Both the position numbers and the translations under genes were made by a program. From assembly GCA_029232285.1 (NCBI GenBank), contig JAOXFI010000053.1, positions 1 through 50,346 of the forward strand: a DNA stretch of 50,346 bases, in the 5' to 3' direction. Shown one piece after another: positions 10,193 to 19,769 of this stretch. Position 1 is the first letter of the stretch. Each line of letters starts with the position of its first letter. The notes beneath the pieces are model-generated. The model did not search any database and was not told where the DNA came from. It saw only the letters and a program-made list of their open reading frames with translations. This DNA is from Agmasoma carcini (nom. nud.) (Eukaryota > Microsporidia > Thelohaniidae).

Positions 10193-11146
10193 TTATTGAT
10201 TAATTACTCTTTTAAACTCTTCAAGTGATGATTCTTTTTCAAATTTAAGTTTAAAACTTCTTTCAACTATTTTTTCATTGTTATCTTCATCAAATATTTT
10301 AATTTTCATCTTAAAAAAAATATCATTTGAATCATTAAAAATAAATTTTAAGTCTCTAATGTTGTCCTTAATAATTTTAGTAATGAATTTTCTAGAAAAT
10401 ATAAAAATATCATTTCTTATATAAATATAACCTTCTCCAAATTCTAAATATTCATCCTCATCCATATAAAAGAGTGTACATTCACCAATACAATCATTTG
10501 ATACCTTTACGTCTTCTTTTTTCTTGATATCCTTGATTTTCATTGTTAAAAATGAAGATTTAATACCTTTTTTATTATTATTACTATTAGTAGTATTATT
10601 TTTTTTTAAAAAAATATTTTCAGATTGTTCAGTTTCAATTTTAAAAACAGATTTGGTGGTTTTTACCTTCTTTGGAGAGTCGAAAACGGTAGTATCTGAC
10701 TTTGTAGGTTTGTAAGTATTATTTTTTTCAATATTTTGAATAGTATCATCATCCTTATCAATAATATCATTAATAGAATTATTCTTATCTTTTATATCAT
10801 TACCATAATTTTTGTTATTTCCATTATCATCATCCTTATTATTATTATCATCATTATTATTTCCATTATTTCCATTATCATCATCATTATTATTATTATC
10901 ATTTTTTATTTTTTTAACATTTGAGCTATCTTTATTGGATATATCACTACTTTGAGATTGATTAGAAGCTTCTTGAGTCTTTATACTATCATTTTCTGAA
11001 TCTATATCATCTGAGAAAGTTATATTAGTTGATTCTTGTGTTTCTTTGATAGTACTTGAAGTATCTTTAGTCTTATGATCTTCTTGTAAAGATTTATCAC
11101 TTGATAGATTGTCATCACTATTCTCTTCATGGTCTAAACCAACCAT
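10193..11146 (-). CDS. RanBP1-like domain protein with acidic/Asn-rich N-terminus
   Basis: The 317-residue product has a hydrophilic, Ser/Asp/Asn-rich N-terminal ~200 residues, including a D/N/G stretch coded by near-triplet repeats. A compact C-terminal ~115 residues follows. That part reads like a RanBP1/Nup2-type Ran-binding domain: ECTLFYMDEDEYLEFGEGYIY corresponds to the LFRFDxExxEWKERGxGxV strand, and the end (FKLKFEKESSLEEFKRVI) to the final strand and helix. I infer a Ran-binding nucleoporin or Ran cofactor acting at nuclear pores. A plain PH-like domain is the alternative. The start ATG follows TTTCCTATCCT with AAATTTT upstream. Confidence 0.5.
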   Translation of the reverse strand: MVGLDHEENSDDNLSSDKSLQEDHKTKDTSSTIKETQESTNITFSDDIDSENDSIKTQEASNQSQSSDISNKDSSNVKKIKNDNNNNDDDNGNNGNNNDDNNNKDDDNGNNKNYGNDIKDKNNSINDIIDKDDDTIQNIEKNNTYKPTKSDTTVFDSPKKVKTTKSVFKIETEQSENIFLKKNNTTNSNNNKKGIKSSFLTMKIKDIKKKEDVKVSNDCIGECTLFYMDEDEYLEFGEGYIYIRNDIFIFSRKFITKIIKDNIRDLKFIFNDSNDIFFKMKIKIFDEDNNEKIVERSFKLKFEKESSLEEFKRVINQ

Positions 11147-11583
11147 AGGATAGGAAATTCAAAAAAAATTTTCTTAAGAAAATAAGGAAAATAAAAAATA
11201 TAAGTAAGTATTGATATTTATACAGTAAAGGAATATTAAATCATAAATAAAATACTATAATAGTTAATATAATAGTTATATAGTTAATATAATAGTTATA
11301 TAGTTGATATAATATTATATAGTTAATATAATAGTTATATAGTTGATATAATAGCTCTATAGTTAATATAATAGCTCTATAGTTGATATAATAGTTATAT
11401 AGTTACTATAATAGTTAGTAACCTTTTAAAATAAGCTTAGACTATGATATATCTTAAAATAATATATTATAAGATGATTATATATTGATTTAACTAACAA
11501 AGATTATTAAAAAAATCACTTGATTTGTACTTTTTTATAGATATCAGCCCTTATAAAAATTATTTACTTTGAATTACAACATT
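11147..11583. repeat. intergenic minisatellite (TATAGTTGATATAATAG type)
   Basis: About 11255-11415 holds some nine copies of an AT-rich 16-18-bp unit alternating GTTATATAGTTAATATAATA and GCTCTATAGTTGATATAATA. The flanks show no gene. Confidence 0.8.
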
Positions 11584-11715
11584 TTATTTAAAATAACCCC
11601 TCAAACCGTCACATAATTGACAAATATCACTTCCAAGAACAGTAAGTCTTTCTAAATCAGCATCAAATGCTTCTAGCTTTGTCAGAACCTCCTCAAGTCT
11701 TTCTTCAGTTGGCAT
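11584..11715 (-). CDS. 43-residue microprotein, unknown function
   Basis: A complete short frame encodes MPTEERLEEVLTKLEAFDAD, continuing with a heptad-like pattern and ending LCDGLRGYFK. Three things support it as a gene: its base use is much less AT-rich than the surrounding spacer, the ATG is preceded by an AAATTTTTATTTCATCC start-site motif like its neighbours, and it is co-oriented in a row with eS12 and Ubc9, 127 bp past the eS12 stop. It should form one amphipathic helix or coiled coil with two cysteines (CQLC). Size and character recall small kinetochore (DASH-type) subunits, but that is only a guess. It is too short for most gene finders. Confidence 0.6.
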   Translation of the reverse strand: MPTEERLEEVLTKLEAFDADLERLTVLGSDICQLCDGLRGYFK

Positions 11716-11842
11716 TGGATGAAATAAAAATTTGCTTTAAAAATAATTTATAAAACATCAAAAAAAATATTGATTTAAATTTTTGAAGCAAAATGACAGT
11801 AATAATATTTTTAATATAATATAATTTCTTATAAAAATTAGT

Positions 11843-12202
11843 TTATTTTAATAAATTCTCAATGAATTCAGCTTCCCTTGTCTTACCTATCATTTCCTTC
11901 ATAAGAACAGCTCCACATTTCTTAAATTTCCTTGATTGGATACATTCAGACAATTGTTTGCTAGTTTCCATTTCAATAACAGAAATATCGCTTTTCTTAG
12001 CTAAGTTCATCAAAATAGAAACGTAGGTCTGATCTAAGTCCTTAGAAACAACAAGGAAACGTACCTTCTCTTGTTCTCTAACTAAGCATTTGATAATTTC
12101 ATTGGCTCCAATTAGAATTGTGTTGTGATTCAAACCTTCAGTGAATACCTTCGTTAATGAAGTGGATAGTGTTATTTCATCGTTTATTACTTCTTCAGAC
12201 AT
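11843..12202 (-). CDS. RPS12: 40S ribosomal protein eS12 (L7Ae family)
   Basis: The 119-residue product has the L7Ae/L30e fold pattern: LTKVFTEGLNHNTILIGANE, then FLVVSKDLDQTYVSILMNLAKKSDISVIEM and KKCGAVLMKEMIG. The D-x-x-Y-V-x-x-L-x-x-L spacing fits eS12 better than Nhp2 or Snu13, which have a conserved P-x-D-hhxHhP segment here. It belongs to the small ribosomal subunit. Its length is near that of other eS12 proteins. The ATG is preceded by TTTTACCCAA, a C-rich start-site motif typical of highly expressed microsporidian ribosomal genes. Neighbours are the microprotein downstream and Ubc9 upstream on the same strand. Confidence 0.75.
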   Translation of the reverse strand: MSEEVINDEITLSTSLTKVFTEGLNHNTILIGANEIIKCLVREQEKVRFLVVSKDLDQTYVSILMNLAKKSDISVIEMETSKQLSECIQSRKFKKCGAVLMKEMIGKTREAEFIENLLK

Positions 12203-12216
12203 TTGGGTAAAATTTT
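12203..12216 (-). promoter_or_regulatory. CCC-type start-site motif of the eS12 gene
   Basis: On the coding strand the sequence immediately before the ATG is AATTTTACCCAA, with a further AAATTTTTTATAAAAATTTT just upstream. CCC- and AAATTT-like motifs hugging the start codon are an established microsporidian promoter/start signal. Confidence 0.6.
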
Positions 12217-12234
12217 TATAAAAAATTTATAAAT

Positions 12235-12445
12235 TTATATATAATAGTTCATATTGATATATAATAGTTCATATTGATATATAGTTATACTTATATTTAT
12301 ACACTATATACTTATACACTATATACATATACACTATATATTATATATACTATATACTTATATACATATACTTATACACTTATACATATACATATACATA
12401 TACTTATACATATACATATACATATACTTATACATATAACACTAT
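12235..12445. repeat. TATACATA-type simple repeat
   Basis: Runs of TATACATATACTTATACA and ATATACACTATATA fill the gap between the Ubc9 stop and the eS12 start. Confidence 0.85.
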
Positions 12446-12479
12446 GTAATTAAATCATTAATTTATCAAATTTTATTCA

Positions 12480-12926
12480 TCATTTCCTTAAAAAATTATA
12501 ATATTTATGATTCGTCTCATTCACATCGTTAAATTTTGATTTATAAAAATCAAGTCCTTTCTTATAAACTGATGATGCATGAGTATTAGCTGGGCTACTA
12601 AAGTTAGGTGTATTAATAAGATTAGCTAAGCCTTCAAGTATATCAATAATTGTTAATGAAGGACTCCAATTACTACTAAGTAAATCTAAACAGACAGAGC
12701 CACTCGTATAAATATTTGGATGAAAGACAGATTTTTTAAAAATAGCTGTTGGTGGGGTTGAAGGATAAGTTTTTTTAAAATTTAAAGTGATTGGATAGAA
12801 ATAGCCATCAACCATTATCTGACAGTTCCATTTATATATGTTAGTGGTAGGTCTAGCATAAAAACCATATTTTCTATTACTTCTTAGCTTCTTATATTCA
12901 TTGTGTAATCGTGATGAACCATCCAT
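12480..12926 (-). CDS. UBC9: ubiquitin-conjugating E2, Ubc9 (SUMO E2)-like
   Basis: From the ATG at 12926 the product is 148 residues of UBC fold. It opens with SSRLHNEYKKLR and GFYARPT, as in Ubc9 (GFYAKP). It contains YPSTPPTAIFK, then FHPNIYTSGSVCLDLL with the catalytic Cys in the HPN...CL motif, and WSPSLTIIDILEGLANLINTPN. The HPN(I/V)Y.SG.(V/I)CL form favours the SUMO E2 Ubc9. The loop after the active site (CLDLLSSNW) is shorter than in Ubc9, so another E2 class is possible. The open frame extends 16 codons upstream, but the chosen ATG follows AAATTTATAAAAAAATAACC, the usual start motif. Confidence 0.75.
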   Translation of the reverse strand: MDGSSRLHNEYKKLRSNRKYGFYARPTTNIYKWNCQIMVDGYFYPITLNFKKTYPSTPPTAIFKKSVFHPNIYTSGSVCLDLLSSNWSPSLTIIDILEGLANLINTPNFSSPANTHASSVYKKGLDFYKSKFNDVNETNHKYYNFLRK

Positions 12927-13180
12927 GGTTATTTTTTTATAAATTTTTTTAAATAGTAAAAGTGAAAAATACAAATTATAAAATTATGGATATAAATACT
13001 AGTAAAAATAAAGATATGATACTCCTATTATAAAAATGATTAACATATAATATATTTATAATAGAAGTATCAATAAAAATGGGATTTAATATAAATGGTG
13101 GTTTATAAATATTATCATTTTTATTTAAAACTTAACAAGAAACACATTTTATTCTTAATATATATTTCTTATAGTAATTT
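12927..13180. other. AT-rich spacer
   Basis: No gene seen between the Ubc9 start and the Tc1 relic. Confidence 0.5.
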
Positions 13181-13850
13181 TAATCATATGTCTGGATTTT
13201 ATAAGGGTTGTATTATTTCTGATCTGGATTAAGAGATGGAGGACATGTAAAGGTATATACATGAAACAAGGTATTGTATATCTTAAAGTTTATCAATAAG
13301 TAATATTAAAAATCTCAATAATGAATATGAAATTGATTTTCTATAAATAAAAATATTTTTGATATCTAAAAAATGGTTGTATTACAAGAAATTGAGTCTT
13401 TCTTTTGTCGAATGAATATAAAATATACATAGTGAACAATATTACATGTGTAAGTTAGATGAATAAACAAATTACAACACTCAAGGGTGTTTTAGTTGAT
13501 GAAATCTATTTAATAACTAATATGATATATCAATATGTGTTTTTTTTAACAGAACATTGAGTTGAATCTATAAAAGACTATTTTCTAATATGACAATTAT
13601 AAAGTTAATAATTTTATGTCTCGCCTCATAAACATTTGAAACACTCGAATGATACCTTCAGTCACCAGATTTAAGTCTAATTGAAAAAATTGGGTGATAA
13701 TCAGGTAAAATTAGCTGGTTTTAGGTTTTAAAGCAAGAAGAATGGTTAAAATTGATGCCACAAACTTATATTAAGTATAAAAACAGTTAATTGATTGTTA
13801 TAAAGTAAAGATCGAACATACTAATGGTTAAATATTGTTTAATTGTATTT
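13180..13850 (+). pseudogene. Tc1-like transposase relic, heavily decayed
   Basis: The best-preserved motif is LQSPDLSLIEKIG at about 13650-13690, matching (W)P(A/S)xSPDLNPIExxWG, the third catalytic motif of Tc1 transposases. About 30 codons upstream, in another frame, is a DN-x-K segment that could be the degraded QQDN motif. No terminal repeats were identified, so the limits are rough. It sits between two genes of island 1. Confidence 0.55.
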
Positions 13851-13954
13851 TTTTTATACAATATGAAATGATTTATAATGTTTAATTAATATAAAGAATG
13901 CAACACATAGTGATATTCAATTGTTGTAATTGTTATAGATTTATAAGTTTGAAC

Positions 13955-14150
13955 CCTGTACATATACTTATAAACTATATATTATATACTATATACAAAT
14001 ACTATATACATATACATATACTTATACATATACATATACATATACATATACTATATACTATATACATATACATATACTTATAAACTATATATTATATACT
14101 ATATACAAATACTATATACTATATACTATATACATATACTTATATCAACC
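13955..14150. repeat. TATACATATAC simple repeat
   Basis: Near-perfect ATATACATATACTTATA repeats; a 61-codon open frame across them is repeat-derived and not reported as a gene. This is the shared upstream region before the thioredoxin-like gene. Confidence 0.85.
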
Positions 14151-14216
14151 AATTATCTAAAATTATATTACTTTATGTTTTATTTATTCTTTTGAATCAA
14201 AATTTTTAATAATTTT

Positions 14217-14504
14217 ATGATAAAAAAGATTGAAGATATAAAAGAAATTGAAGAAAATAATATAATAATGTTATTCACTGCACCAAGAAGTGCTAAATCA
14301 ATGGATTTATTAAGTAAATTGAACCAAATCAATACTAACGTTGAAATAAAGAATGTAGATGAAACATTTGATGATTTTGGATTGGTTTGTGCAAAATATA
14401 AAATAAGAATTTTACCATCAATTGTTCTTGTGTTAGAAAGTGATTCAGAAGTGTTTGATAATGCTGATTTAGATAAATGTAAAGAAATAATTAATAAATT
14501 ATAA
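14217..14504 (+). CDS. thioredoxin-fold protein lacking the redox cysteines
   Basis: The 95-residue product matches a thioredoxin in length and order. IIMLFTAPRSAKSMDLLSKL aligns with the strand and active-site helix (VxFxAPWCGPCKxxxPxL), VEIKNVDE with the next strand, and the cis-proline loop is RILPSIVLVL. The WCGPC motif is replaced by PRSAKS, so neither catalytic cysteine is present and disulfide exchange is not expected. It may act as a binding scaffold. The start follows AAAATTTTTAATAATTTT. The next gene, same strand, is 153 bp downstream. No membrane segment or signal is seen. Confidence 0.65.
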   Translation: MIKKIEDIKEIEENNIIMLFTAPRSAKSMDLLSKLNQINTNVEIKNVDETFDDFGLVCAKYKIRILPSIVLVLESDSEVFDNADLDKCKEIINKL

Positions 14505-14657
14505 ATATATGTAAATATATTTATATATAATATATGTAAAATGAAATATATACAAATATACAAATATATAATATATGTAAATATCTATATATACAAATAT
14601 CTATATATAAAATATACAAATATTTTTACTATAAAATTTTTTTAAATTTTTATTTAA

Positions 14658-15131
14658 ATGTTGGTTCCAAATAATAAAGACAATGAAAAAGATATTTCAC
14701 AAGAAAAGTTTGATGAAGCAATGAAAGTATTGATAAATCCTGCATATGTATCATTTAAGAGAACTTTAGATCAATTTAAAGACTCTCCTACTTCTAAACT
14801 TGCTTCCGACTTCGTCCTTATATTTTGCATACCAGGAGCTGATTCAAATGATGGCATAATTAACTTAATTCCTGAATTAGTCCCATTTCTAACAAAATTC
14901 TATGATGAACTCATGATGTTCTTCTCTACATCCGTTCATTACAATAAAAAAGTTTTTGAAAAAGTCAGAAATACTAAAATTTTTGATTATTTAAATTTTG
15001 ATAAAGAAAATACTTTTTTTTTCTTATTTACATATTCTGATCATAATGAAGAAGGATTAAATGATATTAAAAAAAATATAAGTGAGGAGAATTATAAGAA
15101 ATTTTTAGAATATAAAAATAAAAATAATTAA
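14658..15131 (+). CDS. hypothetical protein, 157 residues
   Basis: I do not recognise this family. The product is soluble in character, with no signal peptide or membrane span. The middle has two hydrophobic segments (FVLIFCIPG near residues 51-60 and IINLIPELVPFLTKFYDELMMFF). The C-terminus is basic and helical (KKNISEENYKKFLEYKNKNN). The ATG directly follows AAATTTTTATTTAA, a strong start motif. It is co-oriented with the thioredoxin-like gene upstream and converges on the Hop2-like gene, with a tandem repeat at the junction. Confidence 0.7.
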   Translation: MLVPNNKDNEKDISQEKFDEAMKVLINPAYVSFKRTLDQFKDSPTSKLASDFVLIFCIPGADSNDGIINLIPELVPFLTKFYDELMMFFSTSVHYNKKVFEKVRNTKIFDYLNFDKENTFFFLFTYSDHNEEGLNDIKKNISEENYKKFLEYKNKNN

Positions 15132-15265
15132 AATTATGCATTTTAATCTTTCAAATTGTTATAAAATTATGCATACTAATCTTTCAAATTTCTATAATTT
15201 AAAATTTTATGCATACTAATCTTTCAAATTTCTATAAAATTATGCATACTAATCTTTCAAATATT
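15132..15265. repeat. tandem repeat, about 4 x 33 bp, at a convergent gene end
   Basis: Four copies of a unit containing ATTATGCATACTAATCTTTC separate the 157-residue gene from the Hop2-like gene. The copies differ by small indels. There are no unique spacers, so it is not a CRISPR array. Confidence 0.9.
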
Positions 15266-15286
15266 TTTCACTAAATCAACATTAAT

Positions 15287-16666
15287 TTATTCATCAATTT
15301 CAGCATCGTTCAATAATTCCTTTTTACTCATCCCCGTTCCTTCAATTACACCATCAATAATATCCTTTAATAATCTTTTCCTTTGTTTAAATAATTTTTC
15401 AACTTTAAATAAGGTCTCCTTTCTTTTGTCCCAACTTTCTTTATCTACAATTTCTTGATTCAACAAATCTTCATTCTCTTCTGCCCTTCTCTTAAAGTCT
15501 TCAACCTGAATTTCCATATCTTCATTACTTAATTCCGTCTCTAATTCGTTCAAATCCAATTCTAAATTAACACAAATGTTCTTTAATTCTCTAAACACTT
15601 CCATTTTCTCACTATACCTCTCTTCAAGATCTTCACTATATTCATCATTTTGAACTAAGCAATAAAAAACAGATTTTGATAGATTTTTTGAAAAAATTAT
15701 ATTCTTTTTAACCAAAGACTCTAAACCTTGTTCTAACATCTTCTTTTCTGATTTAAATTGTAAATTAAGCTCAGTCATGTTAACTGGCTTGTTTAGGAAG
15801 TAAAAATATGTGTATAAACGATTTCTAAAGGCTTTTAAATCTTCATCCGTTATTTTAGATTTTTTTACCTTTTTATTTCCCTTATTTTCATCAGTAACTT
15901 TCTTCTTATTTTGTTTCTTTTTAGGTTCTATTGATACATCAGTAGAGTCGTCATCATTACTTTGTTTGTTCTTTCCTTTCTTTTTAAGAACAGGTGAAGC
16001 ATCAGTAGAGTCATCATCATTACTTTGTTTGTTCTTCCCTTTCTTTTTTGGTGTAAGTGATGATACATCATCATTAGGTTGTGATTCTTTAATATTTTGA
16101 CTATATTTCTTTTTTGAAGCTGTTGATGATGATACATCATCATTAGGTTGTGATTCTTTAATATTTTGACTATCTCTCTTTGATAAAATCGAATTTTCTT
16201 TATTTTTAGTTACTAAAGCTTTTGACTTATCTTTATGATTTGATCCTTTTGATTTAGCTGACTTCTTCTTAGATGGTGTTGACATATCTGTAGAATCTTC
16301 TACATCTGATTCAATATTATCACCATCTGAAGATGTAAATAATGAGGTTGTTTCATCATCTGATTCTAAATCATTCACACCTCCTCTTCTTCTTGATTTT
16401 ATTATAACTTCTTCTGACTTAACTTCTTCTGACTTAACTTCTTCTGACTTAACTTCTTCTGACTTAACTTCTTCTGACTTAACTTCTTCTGGCTTAACTT
16501 CCTCTGACTTAACTTCTATCTTAAATTTCTTGCTATTCTGTGAATCTAAGTTGTCATCAGTGCCTTTTTGTTGTGATTCTGTGCTTAGTATGTTAAAAGA
16601 ATCTGTGAATTGACTTATATCTACACTTAATTTGCTTATATCTTCATCTTTGTTCTCCTCTTTCAT
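15287..16666 (-). CDS. HOP2: Hop2/TBPIP-like meiotic protein with repetitive N-terminal extension
   Basis: The 459-residue product has its recognisable part in the last ~190 residues. A winged-helix segment (LYTYFYFLNKPVNMTELNLQF ... LESLVKKNIIFSKNLSKSVFY) is followed by a coiled coil and the segment WDKRKETLFKVEKLFKQRKR. This order matches Hop2/TBPIP, which with Mnd1 promotes strand exchange by Dmc1/Rad51 in meiosis. The N-terminal ~265 residues are low-complexity Ser/Lys/Glu with near-exact repeats (VKSEE x about 7; NIKESQPNDDVSS x 2; KKKGKNKQSNDDDSTD x 2). Normal Hop2 is about 220 residues. The ATG at 16666 is preferred over an in-frame TTG two codons upstream. A generic winged-helix coiled-coil protein is the alternative. 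Confidence 0.65.
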   Translation of the reverse strand: MKEENKDEDISKLSVDISQFTDSFNILSTESQQKGTDDNLDSQNSKKFKIEVKSEEVKPEEVKSEEVKSEEVKSEEVKSEEVKSEEVIIKSRRRGGVNDLESDDETTSLFTSSDGDNIESDVEDSTDMSTPSKKKSAKSKGSNHKDKSKALVTKNKENSILSKRDSQNIKESQPNDDVSSSTASKKKYSQNIKESQPNDDVSSLTPKKKGKNKQSNDDDSTDASPVLKKKGKNKQSNDDDSTDVSIEPKKKQNKKKVTDENKGNKKVKKSKITDEDLKAFRNRLYTYFYFLNKPVNMTELNLQFKSEKKMLEQGLESLVKKNIIFSKNLSKSVFYCLVQNDEYSEDLEERYSEKMEVFRELKNICVNLELDLNELETELSNEDMEIQVEDFKRRAEENEDLLNQEIVDKESWDKRKETLFKVEKLFKQRKRLLKDIIDGVIEGTGMSKKELLNDAEIDE

Positions 16667-17130
16667 ATACAAAATTTGTGTGGAAAAAAAATTATTTGTA
16701 TATTAAATGCTTATTTCTTTATTCTTTGTAAATTATGTGAAATTCACAAATTTATTTGCCACGAAGACTTATATTGATCTTGTTAAATATTTTTAGCCGT
16801 GGAAAAAATAGATAATTTGATTTAAAACTTTAGGGTTTACAGGATATAAGAAATTATATTTATTCGCTAAATTAAGATAAATAAACGTCTCTTGTTATTG
16901 GTAGAGAGGGTAACCATCTCAAAGGTATAAATTGTATTTAACTTTTACCATGTAAAAACACAACATTCTAATTTAAAATGTTACAAATTATGATTTTTAT
17001 CAATATCTATTTTATTTTGTTATTTTGGTGTTTTATATAACTGATTAAAACAACTAAAATCGTTAGGTTTTAATAAACTTTGAAAATATTTAAATAAATA
17101 TACAAGCAGCAAAATTACAGTTTCTTATAT
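16667..17130. other. AT-rich spacer, nothing recognised
   Basis: No gene or repeat seen between the Hop2-like start and the left inverted repeat at 17132. Confidence 0.5.
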
Positions 17131-17131
17131 A

Positions 17132-17176
17132 GGTTTTTCGATCTATATGAGCAGCATTTCAATCAAAATGAGCAAT
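17132..17176. repeat. left member of a distant inverted repeat pair
   Basis: CGATCTATATGAGCAGC and AATCAAAATGAGCA here match the reverse complement of 20654-20698 (CGATCTATATGGGCGGC, AATCAATAGGAGCA), with five substitutions in about 35 bases from CGATC onward. The pair probably marks the ends of one element whose interior took further insertions. Confidence 0.75.
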
Positions 17177-17339
17177 GTTGCCATAATTATATTAAATTTA
17201 AAAACTAAAAACCTTTTTTTTATTTAAATATAAATCTTTTCTCTTAAACTCGAGAGATTTAGAAATCTAACCATCCTTCGATGGTATTCCTCATATCATT
17301 TAGATGGTATTTAAAAACCCATCATATATCAAACATTTT

Positions 17340-18190
17340 AATTCTGTCTCATGTCTAGTATACCTCTAAATACCATTTTCTCGATAAGATACAGAATAAA
17401 GTAATAGATAAAACAATTTAAATCCACCATTTTCAACCAAATCTTTAATACTATAATAGTGATAAATCTTAGCATTATCTAAAATAAAAACAAAGTTAAA
17501 AATACCACGTTCTTCATAATGTTGTTTTAATTTAAACAGACAAAATTTAAAATCATCACCAATGATACTGCGCATATGAATTTTGCTGTATAGCGTACAG
17601 TATTTGTTCATTGCAGCAAAAACAGAAATATTTCTTGTCTTTACAGCAGGAACATTTGTTGTTGCTGGACTCTCGACTACTGAACACCCCTAGATGTCCT
17701 TGTTGAAACAGAAAATCTAACTTTATCAATAAAGAATAGGTTTTTGTCGTATATAGTTTCCTCTAAACTCTTAGATTTACTTGCATATGTCTCCATCAGA
17801 TTCATTGTATTTCACAATTTGTCTTTTGGGAACCATTGAAAATTGTTTTAAAGAATAATGAAATTCATTTAGGCACAAATTAACAGTGCATGTAGAAACA
17901 TGAATGTTATAACTTTCACTAAGCTTATTTGAAATCTGCTTGAATGTTAATTCACAACACTCGCTAATCTAGCCACATATTGCTTCTTTGCCTTCTAAAC
18001 GTATTTTAGAACGTTTATCACCTCCCGTTTTTTTGATTGAACAGAACCAGTATCAAGATAATGTATTATAATTCTTGATGCTGTTTGGTAGGAGGTTTCT
18101 AGAGCATTTGTGATTCCTATTATCGACCACCCAGCATCAGCTTTTGTAATCATGTCTAAAAATTTGCACAAAAATATAATCATTAATTTA
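17340..18190 (-). pseudogene. IS630/Tc1-superfamily transposase relic
   Basis: The minus strand carries, in order: a helix-turn-helix segment GWSIIGITNALETSYQTASR and YLDTGSVQSKKR (18183-17995), then FFIDKVRFSVSTRTSRG with the first catalytic Asp and VPAVKTRNISVFAAMNKY (about 17735-17600), then FVFILDNAKIYHYYSIKDLV and KLFYLLLYSVSY (17520-17366) with the second Asp. This is the DDE_3-type (IS630-like) transposase order. Frameshifts and stops break it into at least three frames. The final Glu motif is eroded. Confidence 0.8.
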
Positions 18191-18749
18191 TTTAAATAGG
18201 CATCAACTAAAGAATCTTTGTTATTTTAATTGAAACAAGATTCGAAAAGGGTAAAATAAAGGGCTGGAGGGTTTTTTTTAAAATTCAACTAAATATATAT
18301 ATAACAAAAGTAAATGAAAATATAATTATTAAATTAAAATTTTAAACCAAACATATATTATTTAAATTTTAATTAAAATAAAAAACTTATACAATTTAGT
18401 ATTAATTATTACCTTTAAAAATTAATTTTTGTATTTTTGCTATTTCTGATATATTTATCAAATTTATTTCTTTTTTAAAAATAAGCTCAAATTAAAACCC
18501 CGAAAATTTGTTACCCTAAAATATAAAAATTGGTGGGTTTTAACCACACTATAAGATACAAAATTTGAAATTAATTAAATGCTTAAAAACTTGATACCCA
18601 TATGATTGATTTTTGATGTTGTTTATAATTTTTGGGAAAAATCATTTTTATATATTAATTTTTAAAATATTAGGTATTTTGTGTTTAAAATAATATCTCG
18701 TCTTAAAATCATTATTATAATTTACTTTTTTAATCTTTATTAACTCCTT

Positions 18750-19700
18750 TAATGTTCTTAATAATGTTAAATAGTTCTCGAAGTAATGTCTGATATTTTA
18801 AAAATTTCTCTAAAAATATAATGTTTTTGCTTTATTATGGATAATGCTAAAAACAACAGAATATTTGGGCGGGCAATTTATAAACCTTCTTTAAGGATCA
18901 AATGTTAATAAAACAAGATGTTTAATTTAAAGGTTGTTCTGATGCCATGTTATTGACACAAACGACAAAGGATGATTTTTAGGTTCATAAGTGTAATAAA
19001 TGTAAAATCCAAAGTTTCAATTTAGAAAAGTTAAATATTCCTAGGTAGTAAGCTCTCTATACAAGACATTCTAAGGATAGTCGTTGCATTTTGTGAATTC
19101 TAAAGATTTCTAGAACTGTTGGGGATTTAGAAATATCAAGCCTTCTGTAATAATTTGGTATAGAGGTTTAGGAAACCTTATCTAAACACAAAATGATACA
19201 AAATTTCGTAAGCTACAGGTACTATGTGCATTATTGAAATCGATGAAACATCACTTGGTAAGTCGAAGTATACTAAAAGACAGAAGCATACACTTAATAG
19301 ATATTTGTAGCAATTAACAACAAAAAGATGATATTTTTATTAAATGTGTTGATAGTCGGTCAAAAAGAACTCGGGCAATTGATAAAGACGTCATATCTGA
19401 AGAATCAATAGTAATGTCTGATGAATGACCTGTCCATGTTTCCTTTTTGTTTGGAAAAGATAAACCGGATTATTAAGAATATATCATGGTTGAGCATAAG
19501 GAAAATTTTATAGATCCCAACACTAAAGCACATACTTAAATCATTGAGAATCTTTGTATGCTCTTTAAGAAATGGCAGAAGAAATATTTTTGTGTCAGTA
19601 AAACGGCTGGTTTCTATCTTATTGAATTGAAGTTTAGGAAAGAATATGAATGAAAGGCTTTTTATTGAAATTTTAAAGTTTTATAATTTTATTTTTATCT
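18750..19700 (+). pseudogene. Merlin (ISXO2-like) transposase relic, copy 3
   Basis: On the plus strand, in order: a cysteine segment HKCNKCK near 18988-19010 (N-terminal zinc ribbon remnant), IEIDETSLGKSKYTKRQKHT at 19234-19300 with the first catalytic Asp, MSDE at about 19414 (second Asp motif SDEW), and VEHKENFIDPNTKAHT then IIENLCMLFKKWQKK at about 19488-19580 (the HTQxIExxW motif). Stops and frameshifts lie between pieces. Confidence 0.8.
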
Positions 19701-19769
19701 AAAATTATTATATATATTTTACTCAACTTTAAATTCATTTAGAATTTCAGCTTTTTTCAGTAATTACCC

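Noticed and set aside
13898..14083. 61-codon frame with IHIHIL repeats
   Set aside because: Simple repeat TATACATATACA; no protein-like composition.
15132..15265. Direct repeats that might suggest a CRISPR array
   Set aside because: Units are contiguous tandem repeats without unique spacers, in a eukaryotic genome.
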